This document shows positions 16,478 through 23,786 of a stretch of DNA of 47,023 nucleotides, piece by piece. Location of the stretch: contig JAEYOP010000035.1 of the NCBI GenBank assembly GCA_023411575.1, positions 1 through 47,023 of the forward strand. The letters are read 5' to 3'. Below the pieces are notes generated by a model that made no database searches, was not told the origin of the DNA, and saw nothing but the letters and a program-made list of their open reading frames with translations. The DNA comes from Bacillota bacterium. Lineage in GTDB: Bacteria; Bacillota; Clostridia; Acetivibrionales; DTU013. The position numbers were made by a program, and so were the translations under genes. Position 1 is the first letter of the stretch. The number at the start of each line of letters is the position of its first letter.

Positions 16478-16505
16478 ACTTGTTCCCTCCAATATACATA
16501 AAATA
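16478..16505 (+). promoter_or_regulatory. sigma-K-like promoter for dpaAB
   Basis: AC at 16478-16479, 17 bases, then CATAAAATA (16497-16505) match the mother-cell sigma-K consensus (AC ... CATAnnnTA). The dipicolinate synthase operon is sigma-K controlled in B. subtilis, so the position fits. Short consensus, so moderate support. Confidence 0.5.
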
Positions 16506-16565
16506 AAGTAGCTTTCATGCAGTAGACCAATGGATGCATGCTGTCAGCGCTGGGGGGATAATGAG

Positions 16566-17438
16566 ATGAGTCTTGCAAAATACACTGTAATCGGCGGAGA
16601 CCTGAGAAACGTAAAACTGGCGGAAGCCATTGCCGCGGACGGAAATCCCGTGAACATCTTCGGGTTCCGGAACGCAGGCTTTGAATCGCACATCAGTGAG
16701 AACAAGGACCTTCAGGAAGCCATCGATGACTCGGAGATCGTGATCGGTCCCATTCCGTGTTCCAATGACAACGAAACGTTAAACGCACCCTTTCATCCGG
16801 AAAAAATACAGATGAACGAAGTTTTCAGAACCATGAAAAAAAACCAGCTCTTTATCGCCGGGCGCATCAGCGAAAAAATAGCCAATCTTGCAAAAGCCTA
16901 TAACGTATATGCCGTCGACATGCTGGAAAGGGAAGAGATGGCCGTACTCAACGCGATTCCCACTGCGGAGGGCGCGATTCAGATCGCCATGGAGGAGCTG
17001 CCCATCACGCTGAACGGAAGCCAGGTGCTGATATTGGGGTACGGAAGGATCGGGAAGGTGCTTTCCCGGATGCTTGCCGGAATCGGCGCAGTGGTGACGG
17101 TCGAAGCGAGAAAATATTCGGACTTGGCCTGGATAAAAGCAAATGGACAAAAATCGGTTTACATAAATGATCTAAAAACAGTCACGGGGAATATGGATCT
17201 TATTGTGAACACGATACCGCATAAGATACTGGATTCCGATCTGTTGGAAACCCTGGGAAAGGACTGCCTCGTGATCGACCTGGCCTCAAAGCCGGGAGGC
17301 GTCGATTTTGAAAAGGCAAAGGCCCTCGGCATCAAGGTCATCTGGGCGCTGTCCCTGCCCGGAAAGGTAGCCCCGGTCACGGCGGCCGGGTTTATAAAAC
17401 AAACGGTTTACAATATTATGGAAGAGTTGGGGGTGTGA
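16566..17438 (+). CDS. dpaA: dipicolinate synthase subunit A
   Basis: A 290-residue Rossmann-fold protein of the SpoVFA family. N-terminal segment YTVIGGDLRNVKLAEAI; central dinucleotide-binding motif VLILGYGRIGKVLSRML (GxGxxG); ending with LIDL-type DLASKPGGVDFEKAKALGI and LPGKVAPVTAAG. With DpaB it oxidises dihydrodipicolinate to dipicolinic acid in the mother cell; the product is pumped into the forespore with calcium. ATG 16566 is in frame; the ATG at 16561 is not. Its stop overlaps a possible GTG start of dpaB, so the pair is translationally coupled. Confidence 0.95.
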   Translation: MSLAKYTVIGGDLRNVKLAEAIAADGNPVNIFGFRNAGFESHISENKDLQEAIDDSEIVIGPIPCSNDNETLNAPFHPEKIQMNEVFRTMKKNQLFIAGRISEKIANLAKAYNVYAVDMLEREEMAVLNAIPTAEGAIQIAMEELPITLNGSQVLILGYGRIGKVLSRMLAGIGAVVTVEARKYSDLAWIKANGQKSVYINDLKTVTGNMDLIVNTIPHKILDSDLLETLGKDCLVIDLASKPGGVDFEKAKALGIKVIWALSLPGKVAPVTAAGFIKQTVYNIMEELGV

Positions 17439-17440
17439 AT

Positions 17441-18019
17441 ATGCTGCTGCAGGATGTTAAGATTGGTTTTGCATTCACCGGCTCTTTTTGCACATTTGCA
17501 AAGGTTATACCGGAGCTGGACAGGATCGCGGCCGAAGGGGCCGATATCCTTCCCGTAATATCCCAGGCGGTGGACCAGTACGACACGAAATTCGGCAGGG
17601 CGGATGAATGGAAGACGAAAATAGAGGCGATTGCGGGGAAAAAGCTGGTAAAAACGGTGGTAGACGCCGAGCCGATAGGTCCCAAGGCTCTGCTGGACAT
17701 CATGGTGGTGGCTCCATGTACCGGGAATACGCTGGGCAAGCTGGCCAACGGCATAACGGACACACCGGTGACAATGGCCTGCAAGGCGCATTTGAGAAAC
17801 GGCAGGCCCCTGCTGCTGGCCATAGCGACCAACGACGGGCTGGGCGCCAACGCAAAGAACCTCGGCTTGCTGCTGAATGCCAAAAATGTGTTTTTCGTGC
17901 CGTTCGGCCAGGATGATCCCGTCAAGAAGTGCAATTCCCTGGTGGCCCGGTTCGACCTGCTGGTCCCGGCGATCCAGAAGGCCTTGAAAGGGGAACAGCT
18001 CCAGCCGCTGCTGATTTGA
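17441..18019 (+). CDS. dpaB: dipicolinate synthase subunit B
   Basis: A 192-residue flavoprotein-like subunit (SpoVFB, related to the phosphopantothenoylcysteine decarboxylase fold). Motifs: IGFAFTGSFCTFAKVIPEL near the N-terminus, IVVAPCTGNT-type MVVAPCTGNTLGKLANG, and PLLLAIATNDGLG. ATG 17441 with a G-rich site before it is taken; GTG 17435 is possible. Together with the preceding gene it makes dipicolinic acid of the spore core. A long hairpin terminator follows. Confidence 0.94.
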   Translation: MLLQDVKIGFAFTGSFCTFAKVIPELDRIAAEGADILPVISQAVDQYDTKFGRADEWKTKIEAIAGKKLVKTVVDAEPIGPKALLDIMVVAPCTGNTLGKLANGITDTPVTMACKAHLRNGRPLLLAIATNDGLGANAKNLGLLLNAKNVFFVPFGQDDPVKKCNSLVARFDLLVPAIQKALKGEQLQPLLI

Positions 18020-18061
18020 TGGAAAAATTTCTTTTACCGGCCTGATCGATAAGGTATAATG

Positions 18062-18108
18062 ATAAGGGACGATCCCGGAACAATCCGACGGGCATCGTCC
18101 CTTATTCC
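18062..18108 (+). terminator. hairpin terminator after dpaB
   Basis: ATAAGGGACGAT (18062-18073) and ATCGTCCCTTAT (18094-18105) are a perfect 12-bp stem, extended by CCCG/CGGG inside. A short T-rich TCCTT follows. It isolates dpaAB from the next gene. Confidence 0.7.
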
Positions 18109-18141
18109 TTATTCGATGAAAAACAAATGGAGGGGGCGCCA

Positions 18142-18678
18142 ATGAAGAACAAAACAAGATTTATCACCAGGACTGCCTTGCTTCTGGCAGTTGCAATAGC
18201 GTTTCAGCTTTTGGGAAGGATACTGGGGCCGTATAACAACTTCATAGTAGGACCGGTCGTCAATGCGGTGCTGATTATTGCCACCGCCATTGCCGGTTTC
18301 TGGAGCGGTGCGGCCATAGCAGTGATCGCGCCGCTGGTATCGGCATTTACGAACAAGGCGGCTATTGCGCCGCTGATTCTGGCGTTTTCACCGTTTATCA
18401 TCCTCGGGAACGTCATTATCGTGGCGGCTTTTCATTTCCTGAAAAAGAAAAGCAAAATTGCGGCAATCGCGGCCGGAGCTTTGTTGAAATTCGGGTTCCT
18501 CTATGCTGCGATTTCCATATTTACCGCTGTCATGAAAATGCAGCCAAAGGTCGCGGCAACGCTTACAAACCTGTTCAGTTGGCCGCAGCTTCTTACGGCC
18601 GCCATTGGTGGAGTCGTTGCTCTTGCAGTACTGGCCGCGCTGGAGAAGAGTCTGGAGATGGAAGACAGAAATGGTTAA
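18142..18678 (+). CDS. membrane protein, putative ECF-transporter S component
   Basis: A 178-residue protein with five to six hydrophobic segments. The pattern matches small-molecule-binding S components of energy-coupling-factor transporters (RibU/FolT-like fold): a basic start KNKTRFITRTALLLAVAIAFQL, the next helix pair with NAVLIIATAIAGFWSGAAIAVIAPLVSA, and FSPFIILGNV. I cannot assign a vitamin. ATG 18142 follows GGAGGGGG; the frame from 18127 has no better signal. The next gene, a cysteine desulfurase, begins 60 bases later and may be co-transcribed. Confidence 0.6.
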   Translation: MKNKTRFITRTALLLAVAIAFQLLGRILGPYNNFIVGPVVNAVLIIATAIAGFWSGAAIAVIAPLVSAFTNKAAIAPLILAFSPFIILGNVIIVAAFHFLKKKSKIAAIAAGALLKFGFLYAAISIFTAVMKMQPKVAATLTNLFSWPQLLTAAIGGVVALAVLAALEKSLEMEDRNG

Positions 18679-18737
18679 CACCCATAACCGGTTTACATAG
18701 TATGGTAATAGAATCGAAAACCGCTATGGAGCAGGAT

Positions 18738-19880
18738 ATGATCTATCTTGACAATGCCGCCACTTCTTTTCCCAAACCGGAATGCGTCTGCAGGGCAATG
18801 GAAAGATGCATGAGGGAGTACTGTGCGAATCCCGGCCGGGGAGGCCATGCGCTTTCCATAAGGGCCGGGATGGCCGTTACGGATGCCAGGGAAAAGATAT
18901 GCCGGCTTTTCAATATTCAGGATCCTTTGAGACTGAGCTTTACAAAAAACGCAACGGAAGCGCTCAACATCGCTATAAAGGGAGCGGCCTTCCCCGGCTG
19001 CCATGTGATTACGACGGCAATGGAGCATAATTCCGTCATGCGTCCCCTCAGGACGCTGGAGCGGGATATGGGTCTGGAATTGACCATCCTGGAAGGAAAC
19101 GCCCTGGGAGAAGTCGAACCGGACGCCTTTAAAAAGGCGATCAAAAAAAATACCGTTCTGATCGTTGCCTCCCTATCCTCCAATGTAAACGGAATCATTA
19201 TGCCGGCGGACGAAATCGGACGGATTGCCCGCAACTCGGGGATCCTTTTCCTTTTGGACGCGTCCCAGGGCGCCGGATCGATGCCTGTGGATGTGAAGGC
19301 ACAGAACATCGACCTGCTGGCTTTTCCCGGGCACAAAGGGCTTCTGGGACCCCAGGGTACAGGCTGCCTGTATGTGCGGGAGGGAGTCCGGATGAAAACC
19401 TTGATGGAAGGAGGTACCGGAAGCAATTCGGAGTATCCCTTCCAGCCGGAAATCATGCCGGACCTGCTGGAAAGCGGCACCTTGAATACGCCCGGGATTG
19501 TCGGGGCGGGAGCCGGAGCGGAATATGTGGCCGGATGGGGAGTCGAAGCCATAGGCGTGTATAAGCACCATCTGGTGAAGATGCTGCAGGAGGGCCTGGC
19601 AGGCATTCCCGGAATCTGCCTGTACAGCGTTTCGGATAAGGCACGAAATTCGGGGATCGTTGCCATCAACCTCAATGATCTGGATTCTACGGAGCTGAGC
19701 TATATTCTTGACAAACAGTATGGGATTTGTACCAGGGCCGGTCTTCACTGCGCTCCTGGCGCCCACAGGAGGCTGGGGACCGAAATGAGAGGTGTGGTAC
19801 GGTTCAGCGTCGGATGCTTTAATACGGAAGAAGATATACGGTATACGGTCAGGGCGGTAGAAGAAATTTCGAAAAGATGA
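18738..19880 (+). CDS. class V aminotransferase, cysteine desulfurase family
   Basis: A 380-residue PLP enzyme of the NifS/Csd-like subgroup that begins MIYLDNAATSFPKP. PLP lysine is Lys200 in FPGHKGLLGPQG, and LLDASQGAGSMPVDV holds the PLP aspartate. A catalytic-loop cysteine candidate, Cys338, lies in AGLHCAPGAHRRLGT. It would mobilise sulfur or selenium from cysteine or selenocysteine for cofactors. ATG 18738 has GGAG 6 bases upstream and gives the usual family start; earlier in-frame ATGs (18702, 18726) lack a site. No IscU/SufU scaffold is adjacent. Confidence 0.9.
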   Translation: MIYLDNAATSFPKPECVCRAMERCMREYCANPGRGGHALSIRAGMAVTDAREKICRLFNIQDPLRLSFTKNATEALNIAIKGAAFPGCHVITTAMEHNSVMRPLRTLERDMGLELTILEGNALGEVEPDAFKKAIKKNTVLIVASLSSNVNGIIMPADEIGRIARNSGILFLLDASQGAGSMPVDVKAQNIDLLAFPGHKGLLGPQGTGCLYVREGVRMKTLMEGGTGSNSEYPFQPEIMPDLLESGTLNTPGIVGAGAGAEYVAGWGVEAIGVYKHHLVKMLQEGLAGIPGICLYSVSDKARNSGIVAINLNDLDSTELSYILDKQYGICTRAGLHCAPGAHRRLGTEMRGVVRFSVGCFNTEEDIRYTVRAVEEISKR

Positions 19881-19979
19881 TTTCTAAATTTAAGACATTC
19901 TGCATAAAATCTCGTATCTTCTAGTAGCAAACAAAAATTTTTGCAAACAAAATTATTGGTTACGATAAGGAGTGGTTTT

Positions 19980-20144
19980 ATGGGTAATGTTTTGAAAACG
20001 GTTATTTCTGTGGGAATCATTATAGTGCTGGCGGTAATAGCACTCAAGCTGCTGAAGTTCACACTGGCAATCGTGCTGCCGGTGGCTATTCTGGCCTTTG
20101 TAGCGTACGTAATTTATCTGCTGGTAACAGGCAGAAGACCGTAG
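19980..20144 (+). CDS. small membrane protein, 54 aa
   Basis: ATG 19980 with AAGGAG 7 bases upstream. The product is almost entirely hydrophobic: two membrane helices (VISVGIIIVLAVIALKLL and LAIVLPVAILAFVAYVIYLLV) joined by a short KFT turn, ending TGRRP. I do not recognise a named family. A good ribosome binding site and clean positive-inside ends support it as a real gene. Confidence 0.65.
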   Translation: MGNVLKTVISVGIIIVLAVIALKLLKFTLAIVLPVAILAFVAYVIYLLVTGRRP

Positions 20145-20181
20145 TAATGAAAAAAGCCGTAAATAGTTGAATAAAATGCAC

Positions 20182-20211
20182 TTTACAACAGCGCTTTAAC
20201 TGTGCTATAAT
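20182..20211 (+). promoter_or_regulatory. promoter of tRNA-Pro
   Basis: TTTACA (20182-20187), 18 bases, then an extended -10, TGCTATAAT (TATAAT at 20206-20211). The tRNA starts 15 bases later. Confidence 0.75.
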
Positions 20212-20225
20212 TCAAAATGCGCTAT

Positions 20226-20303
20226 CGGGGTGTAGCTCAGTTTGGCTAGAGTGCTTGCTTGGGGTGCAAGAGGTCGCGTGTTCAAGTCACGTCACTCCGA
20301 CCA
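20226..20303 (+). tRNA. tRNA-Pro (anticodon GGG)
   Basis: Acceptor stem CGGGGTG (20226-20232) pairs with CACTCCG (20293-20299) with one G-T pair, followed by A and an encoded CCA. The anticodon stem is CTTGC/GCAAG around the loop TTGGGGT (20259-20265), which gives anticodon GGG (20261-20263) reading CCC and CCU. The T-arm contains GTTCAAGTC. Size with CCA is 78 bases. Confidence 0.93.
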
Positions 20304-20305
20304 GC

Positions 20306-20350
20306 AAAAAGACATGGTTTTCCGCTAAAATGGAGAGCCATGTCTTTTTT
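20306..20350 (+). terminator. intrinsic terminator of tRNA-Pro
   Basis: AAAAAGACATGG (20306-20317) and CCATGTCTTTTT (20338-20349) form the stem, ending in six T residues. It directly follows the CCA end. Confidence 0.85.
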
Positions 20351-20402
20351 ATATATGCAAAAGCGCGTTATTAAGCAATGGATGGGAATTGTTGAGATAG
20401 AT

Positions 20403-20619
20403 ATGAAGATAGTTATTTTTACGATGGGGACCAGAGGAGATGTTCAACCGTATATTTATCTTGCAAAGGCGTTAATCAAGGCTGACAGGTGCAATAAATG
20501 AATTAAAGACAAACTATAATGAACTGCATGACTGCGCAGCGCGTTTATCCCAAAAAATGAAAGAGAAGAACGGACTTGAAAATGCGGTTGCCTTAATCAA
20601 AAATGCGGTAAAATTATAG
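20403..20619 (+). pseudogene. glycosyltransferase (GT1/GT28, UGT-like) with internal deletion
   Basis: From ATG 20403 the frame reads MKIVIFTMGTRGDVQPYIYL, the unmistakable N-terminus of macrolide/UDP-glucuronosyl-type glycosyltransferases, and stops at 20501. In the +1 frame from about 20488 the sequence resumes as GAINELKTNYNELH and ends ENAVALIKNAVKL-stop (20619), the typical C-terminal helices of the same family. A normal gene has about 400 codons, so roughly 1 kb has been lost and the frame shifted at about 20485-20490. The loss looks recent because both ends are still well preserved. Confidence 0.8.
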
Positions 20620-20674
20620 GCGTGATCAGCACAGGGAGCATAAAATCTTTTTCACCATTGCCCCGGTAAAAGGA

Positions 20675-20707
20675 GAGGGTTTCGGAAAATCGGAACCCTC
20701 TTTTTTT
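20675..20707 (+). terminator. intrinsic terminator after the glycosyltransferase remnant
   Basis: GAGGGTTTCG (20675-20684) and CGGAACCCTC (20691-20700) make a stem with one wobble, followed by seven T residues. It is probably the original terminator of the deleted gene and shields the agr locus. Confidence 0.88.
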
Positions 20708-20813
20708 GTGTCTTTTTCGTGCTTTTTCGCGTTTTAGTAAAGAATTCCGGGGTTTTGACAAATAACCATAAAATATGATTTCCCGGTGATATAATTAGCC
20801 ACAAGGTGATGTT

Positions 20814-21410
20814 ATGTTGACATATAGCAGACTGAGCAACTGGATAACCGACCAGATTTACAAAACCGTTCCCGGGGTTGAAGCCTCAAAACGGGAGGAA
20901 ATCGAGTACGGGGCATACATGCTTTTATCGGAAGTGTCAAAAATATCCTTGTTGCTGATCGTAGCGTCAATACTCCATGTATTCTGGTACATAACCGCCA
21001 TCATAAGCATATTTGGATTCCTCCGAGCAAGCCTTGGTGGAATTCACGCGAAAAAACACCTGACCTGCATCATTTCCTATTTTGTTTTTTCTTTTGGCAT
21101 TTTATTTCTATCCATAACCTGGACTCATCCCAGACCGGTGCTTGCCGGTATAACCATACCGTTTTCCTTCATCGTAGCCTACTTTTATGCGCCGGCCGAT
21201 ATGCCGGTCAAACCGGTTGTTTCAAAAAAACAGCGGAAAAGACTTCGCATACAGGGTTTTACGTTATTGGCCGTTCTGTTCGGATTGGCCGTGTTCGTCG
21301 GGCAGGTATGGTTTAACATAATCATGTTCACCTGCTTGCTGGCAAGCGTCCTGATGACGCCGCCGGTATACAGGCTGACAAAAAACAAGTATTCATGGGA
21401 GGAGGTGTAA
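20814..21410 (+). CDS. agrB: AgrB-family peptide-processing membrane endopeptidase
   Basis: A 198-residue membrane cysteine protease that cleaves the AgrD precursor and helps to export the cyclic peptide. The catalytic pair is His78 and Cys85 in GGIHAKKHLTC, matching His77/Cys84 of S. aureus AgrB. About six hydrophobic segments follow the amphipathic start. The ATG follows AAGGTG. The -10 candidate TATAAT (20790-20795) has no properly placed -35, which fits activation by a LytTR regulator. agrD follows after 2 bases. Confidence 0.93.
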   Translation: MLTYSRLSNWITDQIYKTVPGVEASKREEIEYGAYMLLSEVSKISLLLIVASILHVFWYITAIISIFGFLRASLGGIHAKKHLTCIISYFVFSFGILFLSITWTHPRPVLAGITIPFSFIVAYFYAPADMPVKPVVSKKQRKRLRIQGFTLLAVLFGLAVFVGQVWFNIIMFTCLLASVLMTPPVYRLTKNKYSWEEV

Positions 21411-21412
21411 TC

Positions 21413-21553
21413 ATGAAAAACAAGTTGAAACTTCTGGTGGGCCTGGGAGCATTGGCCGCAACATTGTTTATGGCAGCTACATCCTCATATGGCTGCTGGC
21501 TCTGGACGACGCATCAGCGTGAATGTCCAAAATCACTGATTCTCAAGGATTAA
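21413..21553 (+). CDS. agrD: AgrD-like cyclic signalling peptide precursor, 46 aa
   Basis: A short gene that starts 2 bases after agrB with GGAGGTG upstream. Leader about residues 1-22 (MKNKLKLLVGLGALAATLF) is hydrophobic/amphipathic and would sit on the membrane. The core SSYGCWLWTT carries Cys28, whose thiol would form the thiolactone with a carboxyl four residues on or nearby. The charged tail ECPKSLILKD resembles the C-terminal recognition segment of clostridial AgrD (P-K-S-L). The core is unusually tryptophan-rich, and a second cysteine (Cys38) lies in the tail. The exact ring cannot be set from sequence. Confidence 0.9.
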   Translation: MKNKLKLLVGLGALAATLFMAATSSYGCWLWTTHQRECPKSLILKD

Positions 21554-21559
21554 GGGCTG

Positions 21560-22858
21560 CTAAAGCCCTTTTCCTATGATCAGCAGTTGTTCGAATACCT
21601 TCTCGTCCTTGTCGAAAGACCGGACATTCTCGATGTGCTTGTATTTGCCCAGGATGTGGTCGACGATTTTCAATCCGTTGCCCCTGTTGGGGCCCTTTGA
21701 CGAGCTTTTCCCGAATTGGCCCATATCGATCGGGCTCTCGCATTTGTTTTTGATGCTGATCTCCAGGAAGTCCTCGTTGCTTGTATAGGTCAATTCAACG
21801 ACTTCGTTCAGCTTAACCGATTCTTCGATGGCATTGTCCAGAAAAATACCGATGATCTCGCAAAATTCGCTGATCTTTATCCGCGGGATATCGTTGACTT
21901 CCCCGATTCCGCTTACTTCGATCCGGATGCCCCGGTCCAAGGCCAGGGACTGCTTCGAGGAAATGATGCCGAACAATCCGGCATTTTTGATATTATACAG
22001 CATCGTGTTGTTATTGGTGGCATTATAGTCGATAATCTCCCGGAGATAGGATTTTGATTCCTCGTATTTATTCATCGCCATCATGGCGTTAATGGTCGCC
22101 AGATTGTTGCCCCAGTCGTGTTTGAACCTTCTTAAGCTGAACAAGGTGCCTTCCAGGGATTTGTTGTAAAATTCCTGCTGCGCCATTTCCTCCTTCATTT
22201 GCTGCCTCCGGTAAAGAACGGTGACATTGAATAGCAGATAGGCCGTATATAGAACCGTTAACGCCAGGATGATCAAAAAGGACGTATTGTCATAGATATT
22301 GGTGAAGTACTTCAGCCCGAAGTTCGCCGTAAAAATGACAAAAGTGAAGATGAAGATTCCAATGAACTCCTTCGTACTTTTTATTAAAACCAGCAGGTCC
22401 TTGAAAAGGCTCAGGATGAACATAAAGATTCCGGCGGTGAGTACGGTGTTAATATTGCCTATCAGGTAGGTAAGCGTGTTGGCGCTGATTTCCTGTGCGC
22501 TCATCGGACCGAAAAAAAGGTGGATCAGGAAGGGGTTCAGCGCATCTCCGACGCCTAGACCGATCGAGATCACAATGAAGGTAATGATGGATTTTCCCCA
22601 GGTCAGCCGGAGCGTAAAGAGGATCAGCGGTATACTCGCCCCCAGGATGATAATCGGCTTTAAAGTAAGCAGTGGCTGAAAATTGCTTGCGGACAGGAGG
22701 GAGGAAATAACTCCGTTGAGTATCCCGAAGGATGCGATGAAAACAACCGTTCGAACGGTTCCCGGGTGATTGGAGTAGTTGTATCTGGAAAATAAAACGA
22801 TCAATCCCGCACTGATGGAAGCGAAAATGAAATTAATCAAGATTAAGTCAAAATGCAT
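21560..22858 (-). CDS. agrC: AgrC-like GHKL sensor histidine kinase
   Basis: A 432-residue receptor kinase with six to seven N-terminal transmembrane segments (about 1-215), a coiled-coil linker, and a GHKL-type kinase. The phosphoacceptor is His247 in RRFKHDWGNNL. N-box EIIGIFLDNAIEES and GNGLKIV glycine box are present. This HPK10 type senses peptide pheromones, so the ligand should be the AgrD product encoded convergently 7 bases away. Its start overlaps the end of the response regulator gene by 11 bases. The convergent layout of agrBD against agrCA departs from the single agrBDCA operon of staphylococci. Confidence 0.92.
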   Translation of the reverse strand: MHFDLILINFIFASISAGLIVLFSRYNYSNHPGTVRTVVFIASFGILNGVISSLLSASNFQPLLTLKPIIILGASIPLILFTLRLTWGKSIITFIVISIGLGVGDALNPFLIHLFFGPMSAQEISANTLTYLIGNINTVLTAGIFMFILSLFKDLLVLIKSTKEFIGIFIFTFVIFTANFGLKYFTNIYDNTSFLIILALTVLYTAYLLFNVTVLYRRQQMKEEMAQQEFYNKSLEGTLFSLRRFKHDWGNNLATINAMMAMNKYEESKSYLREIIDYNATNNNTMLYNIKNAGLFGIISSKQSLALDRGIRIEVSGIGEVNDIPRIKISEFCEIIGIFLDNAIEESVKLNEVVELTYTSNEDFLEISIKNKCESPIDMGQFGKSSSKGPNRGNGLKIVDHILGKYKHIENVRSFDKDEKVFEQLLIIGKGL

Positions 22859-23576
22859 ATTCTTTACCGTTTCCTTTGCTTTTTATAAAATTCGGATAGT
22901 ATTTGGGCCCGATCTCACAGGCGGCTCCGTTGTTCAAATACAGTTTCTTGGTCTTGATATCGATGTAATCCAGAAATTCCCGGTTGATAACGGTGGCGCG
23001 GTGGCACTGGACAAACCGGTTGTCCTTCAAGCGGTCCAGGAAGGATTCCAGGCTGTCATATATCTCAAAAACCCTGGCGGTGGTTGTTATAATGGTTTTC
23101 GTCCCCACCCGCGTAAAATAGAGGATGGATTCCACCGGCACATAATATAATCGGCTTCCGTACCGGATTTCAACAGTGTTTTTTGCGGTATTTCTCCTTT
23201 CTATTTCGTTATTCAGCTTTACCAGGCACTTTTCAAGACTGCTTCCGAATTTTTTCGGTATGAAATTATAAGCGCTCACCTCAAATGCTCTTGGAAGATA
23301 TTCCAGAAGGCCGGAGCAAAAAATGATTTCCGTCTGAATGTTTTGCTTTCTTATGTAGGAGGCTATGGCGAGGCCGTCGTATTTTGAATTCAGGCCGATG
23401 TCAAGGATGCAGACGTTGAAGGCCTGATCCTTCAGCTCTTTTAAAAATTCCTTGTAGCTCGTGGTGGCTATGACGATCCTTCCATTAATATTGTTTCTCT
23501 TCAGCCAAATCGGAATATCGTGCTCATAATTTTCCAGTGCTTTTATCTCATCGTCCAGTATGGCTATTGACAGCAT
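22848..23576 (-). CDS. agrA: AgrA-like LytTR response regulator
   Basis: A 242-residue regulator. Receiver domain 1-120 with acidic pocket LDDE (residues 8-10) and phosphoacceptor Asp59 in CILDIG. LytTR DNA-binding domain about 140-235 (YVPVESILYFTRVG, FVQCHRATVINREFLDYI). It should be phosphorylated by the AgrC-like kinase encoded just downstream and activate agrBD and other targets. First gene of the minus-strand pair, with its promoter in 23577-23700. The start codon follows GGGAGGTG. Confidence 0.92.
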   Translation of the reverse strand: MLSIAILDDEIKALENYEHDIPIWLKRNNINGRIVIATTSYKEFLKELKDQAFNVCILDIGLNSKYDGLAIASYIRKQNIQTEIIFCSGLLEYLPRAFEVSAYNFIPKKFGSSLEKCLVKLNNEIERRNTAKNTVEIRYGSRLYYVPVESILYFTRVGTKTIITTTARVFEIYDSLESFLDRLKDNRFVQCHRATVINREFLDYIDIKTKKLYLNNGAACEIGPKYYPNFIKSKGNGKEYAF

Positions 23577-23633
23577 TCGAATAGTTCACCTCCCTGCCAT
23601 GCGTTAAATCGCTAATAGTGTACATAATTAAAC

Positions 23634-23650
23634 AATAATATTGATATTAT
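23634..23650. repeat. AT-rich inverted repeat in the agrA / solute-binding protein gap
   Basis: AATAATAT (23634-23641), TG, then ATATTATG gives a 7-bp dyad between divergent agrA and the ABC transporter genes. It could be an operator for either side. The rest of the 210-base gap contains two copies of a CCAAAAA stretch and no ORF. Confidence 0.35.
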
Positions 23651-23786
23651 GCAAGGTCAATAGCTTCTTTCCAAAAAAAACGGAGTCAATCCAAAAATAA
23701 TATAGTCCGTAAGGGGTTTCGTTTATTTTATACTGAGTACTGTCAATGCGGTTATAAAATCGCAGAATACGGGAAGGAGCTGTAAT

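Noticed and set aside
20755..20760. TTGACA as -35 of the agrB promoter
   Set aside because: It is 29 bases from the TATAAT and 13 from a TATGAT; neither spacing is functional for sigma-A.
20226..20813. Integrated mobile element at tRNA-Pro
   Set aside because: No integrase, no duplicated tRNA 3' end and no phage or conjugation genes; only a deleted glycosyltransferase follows.
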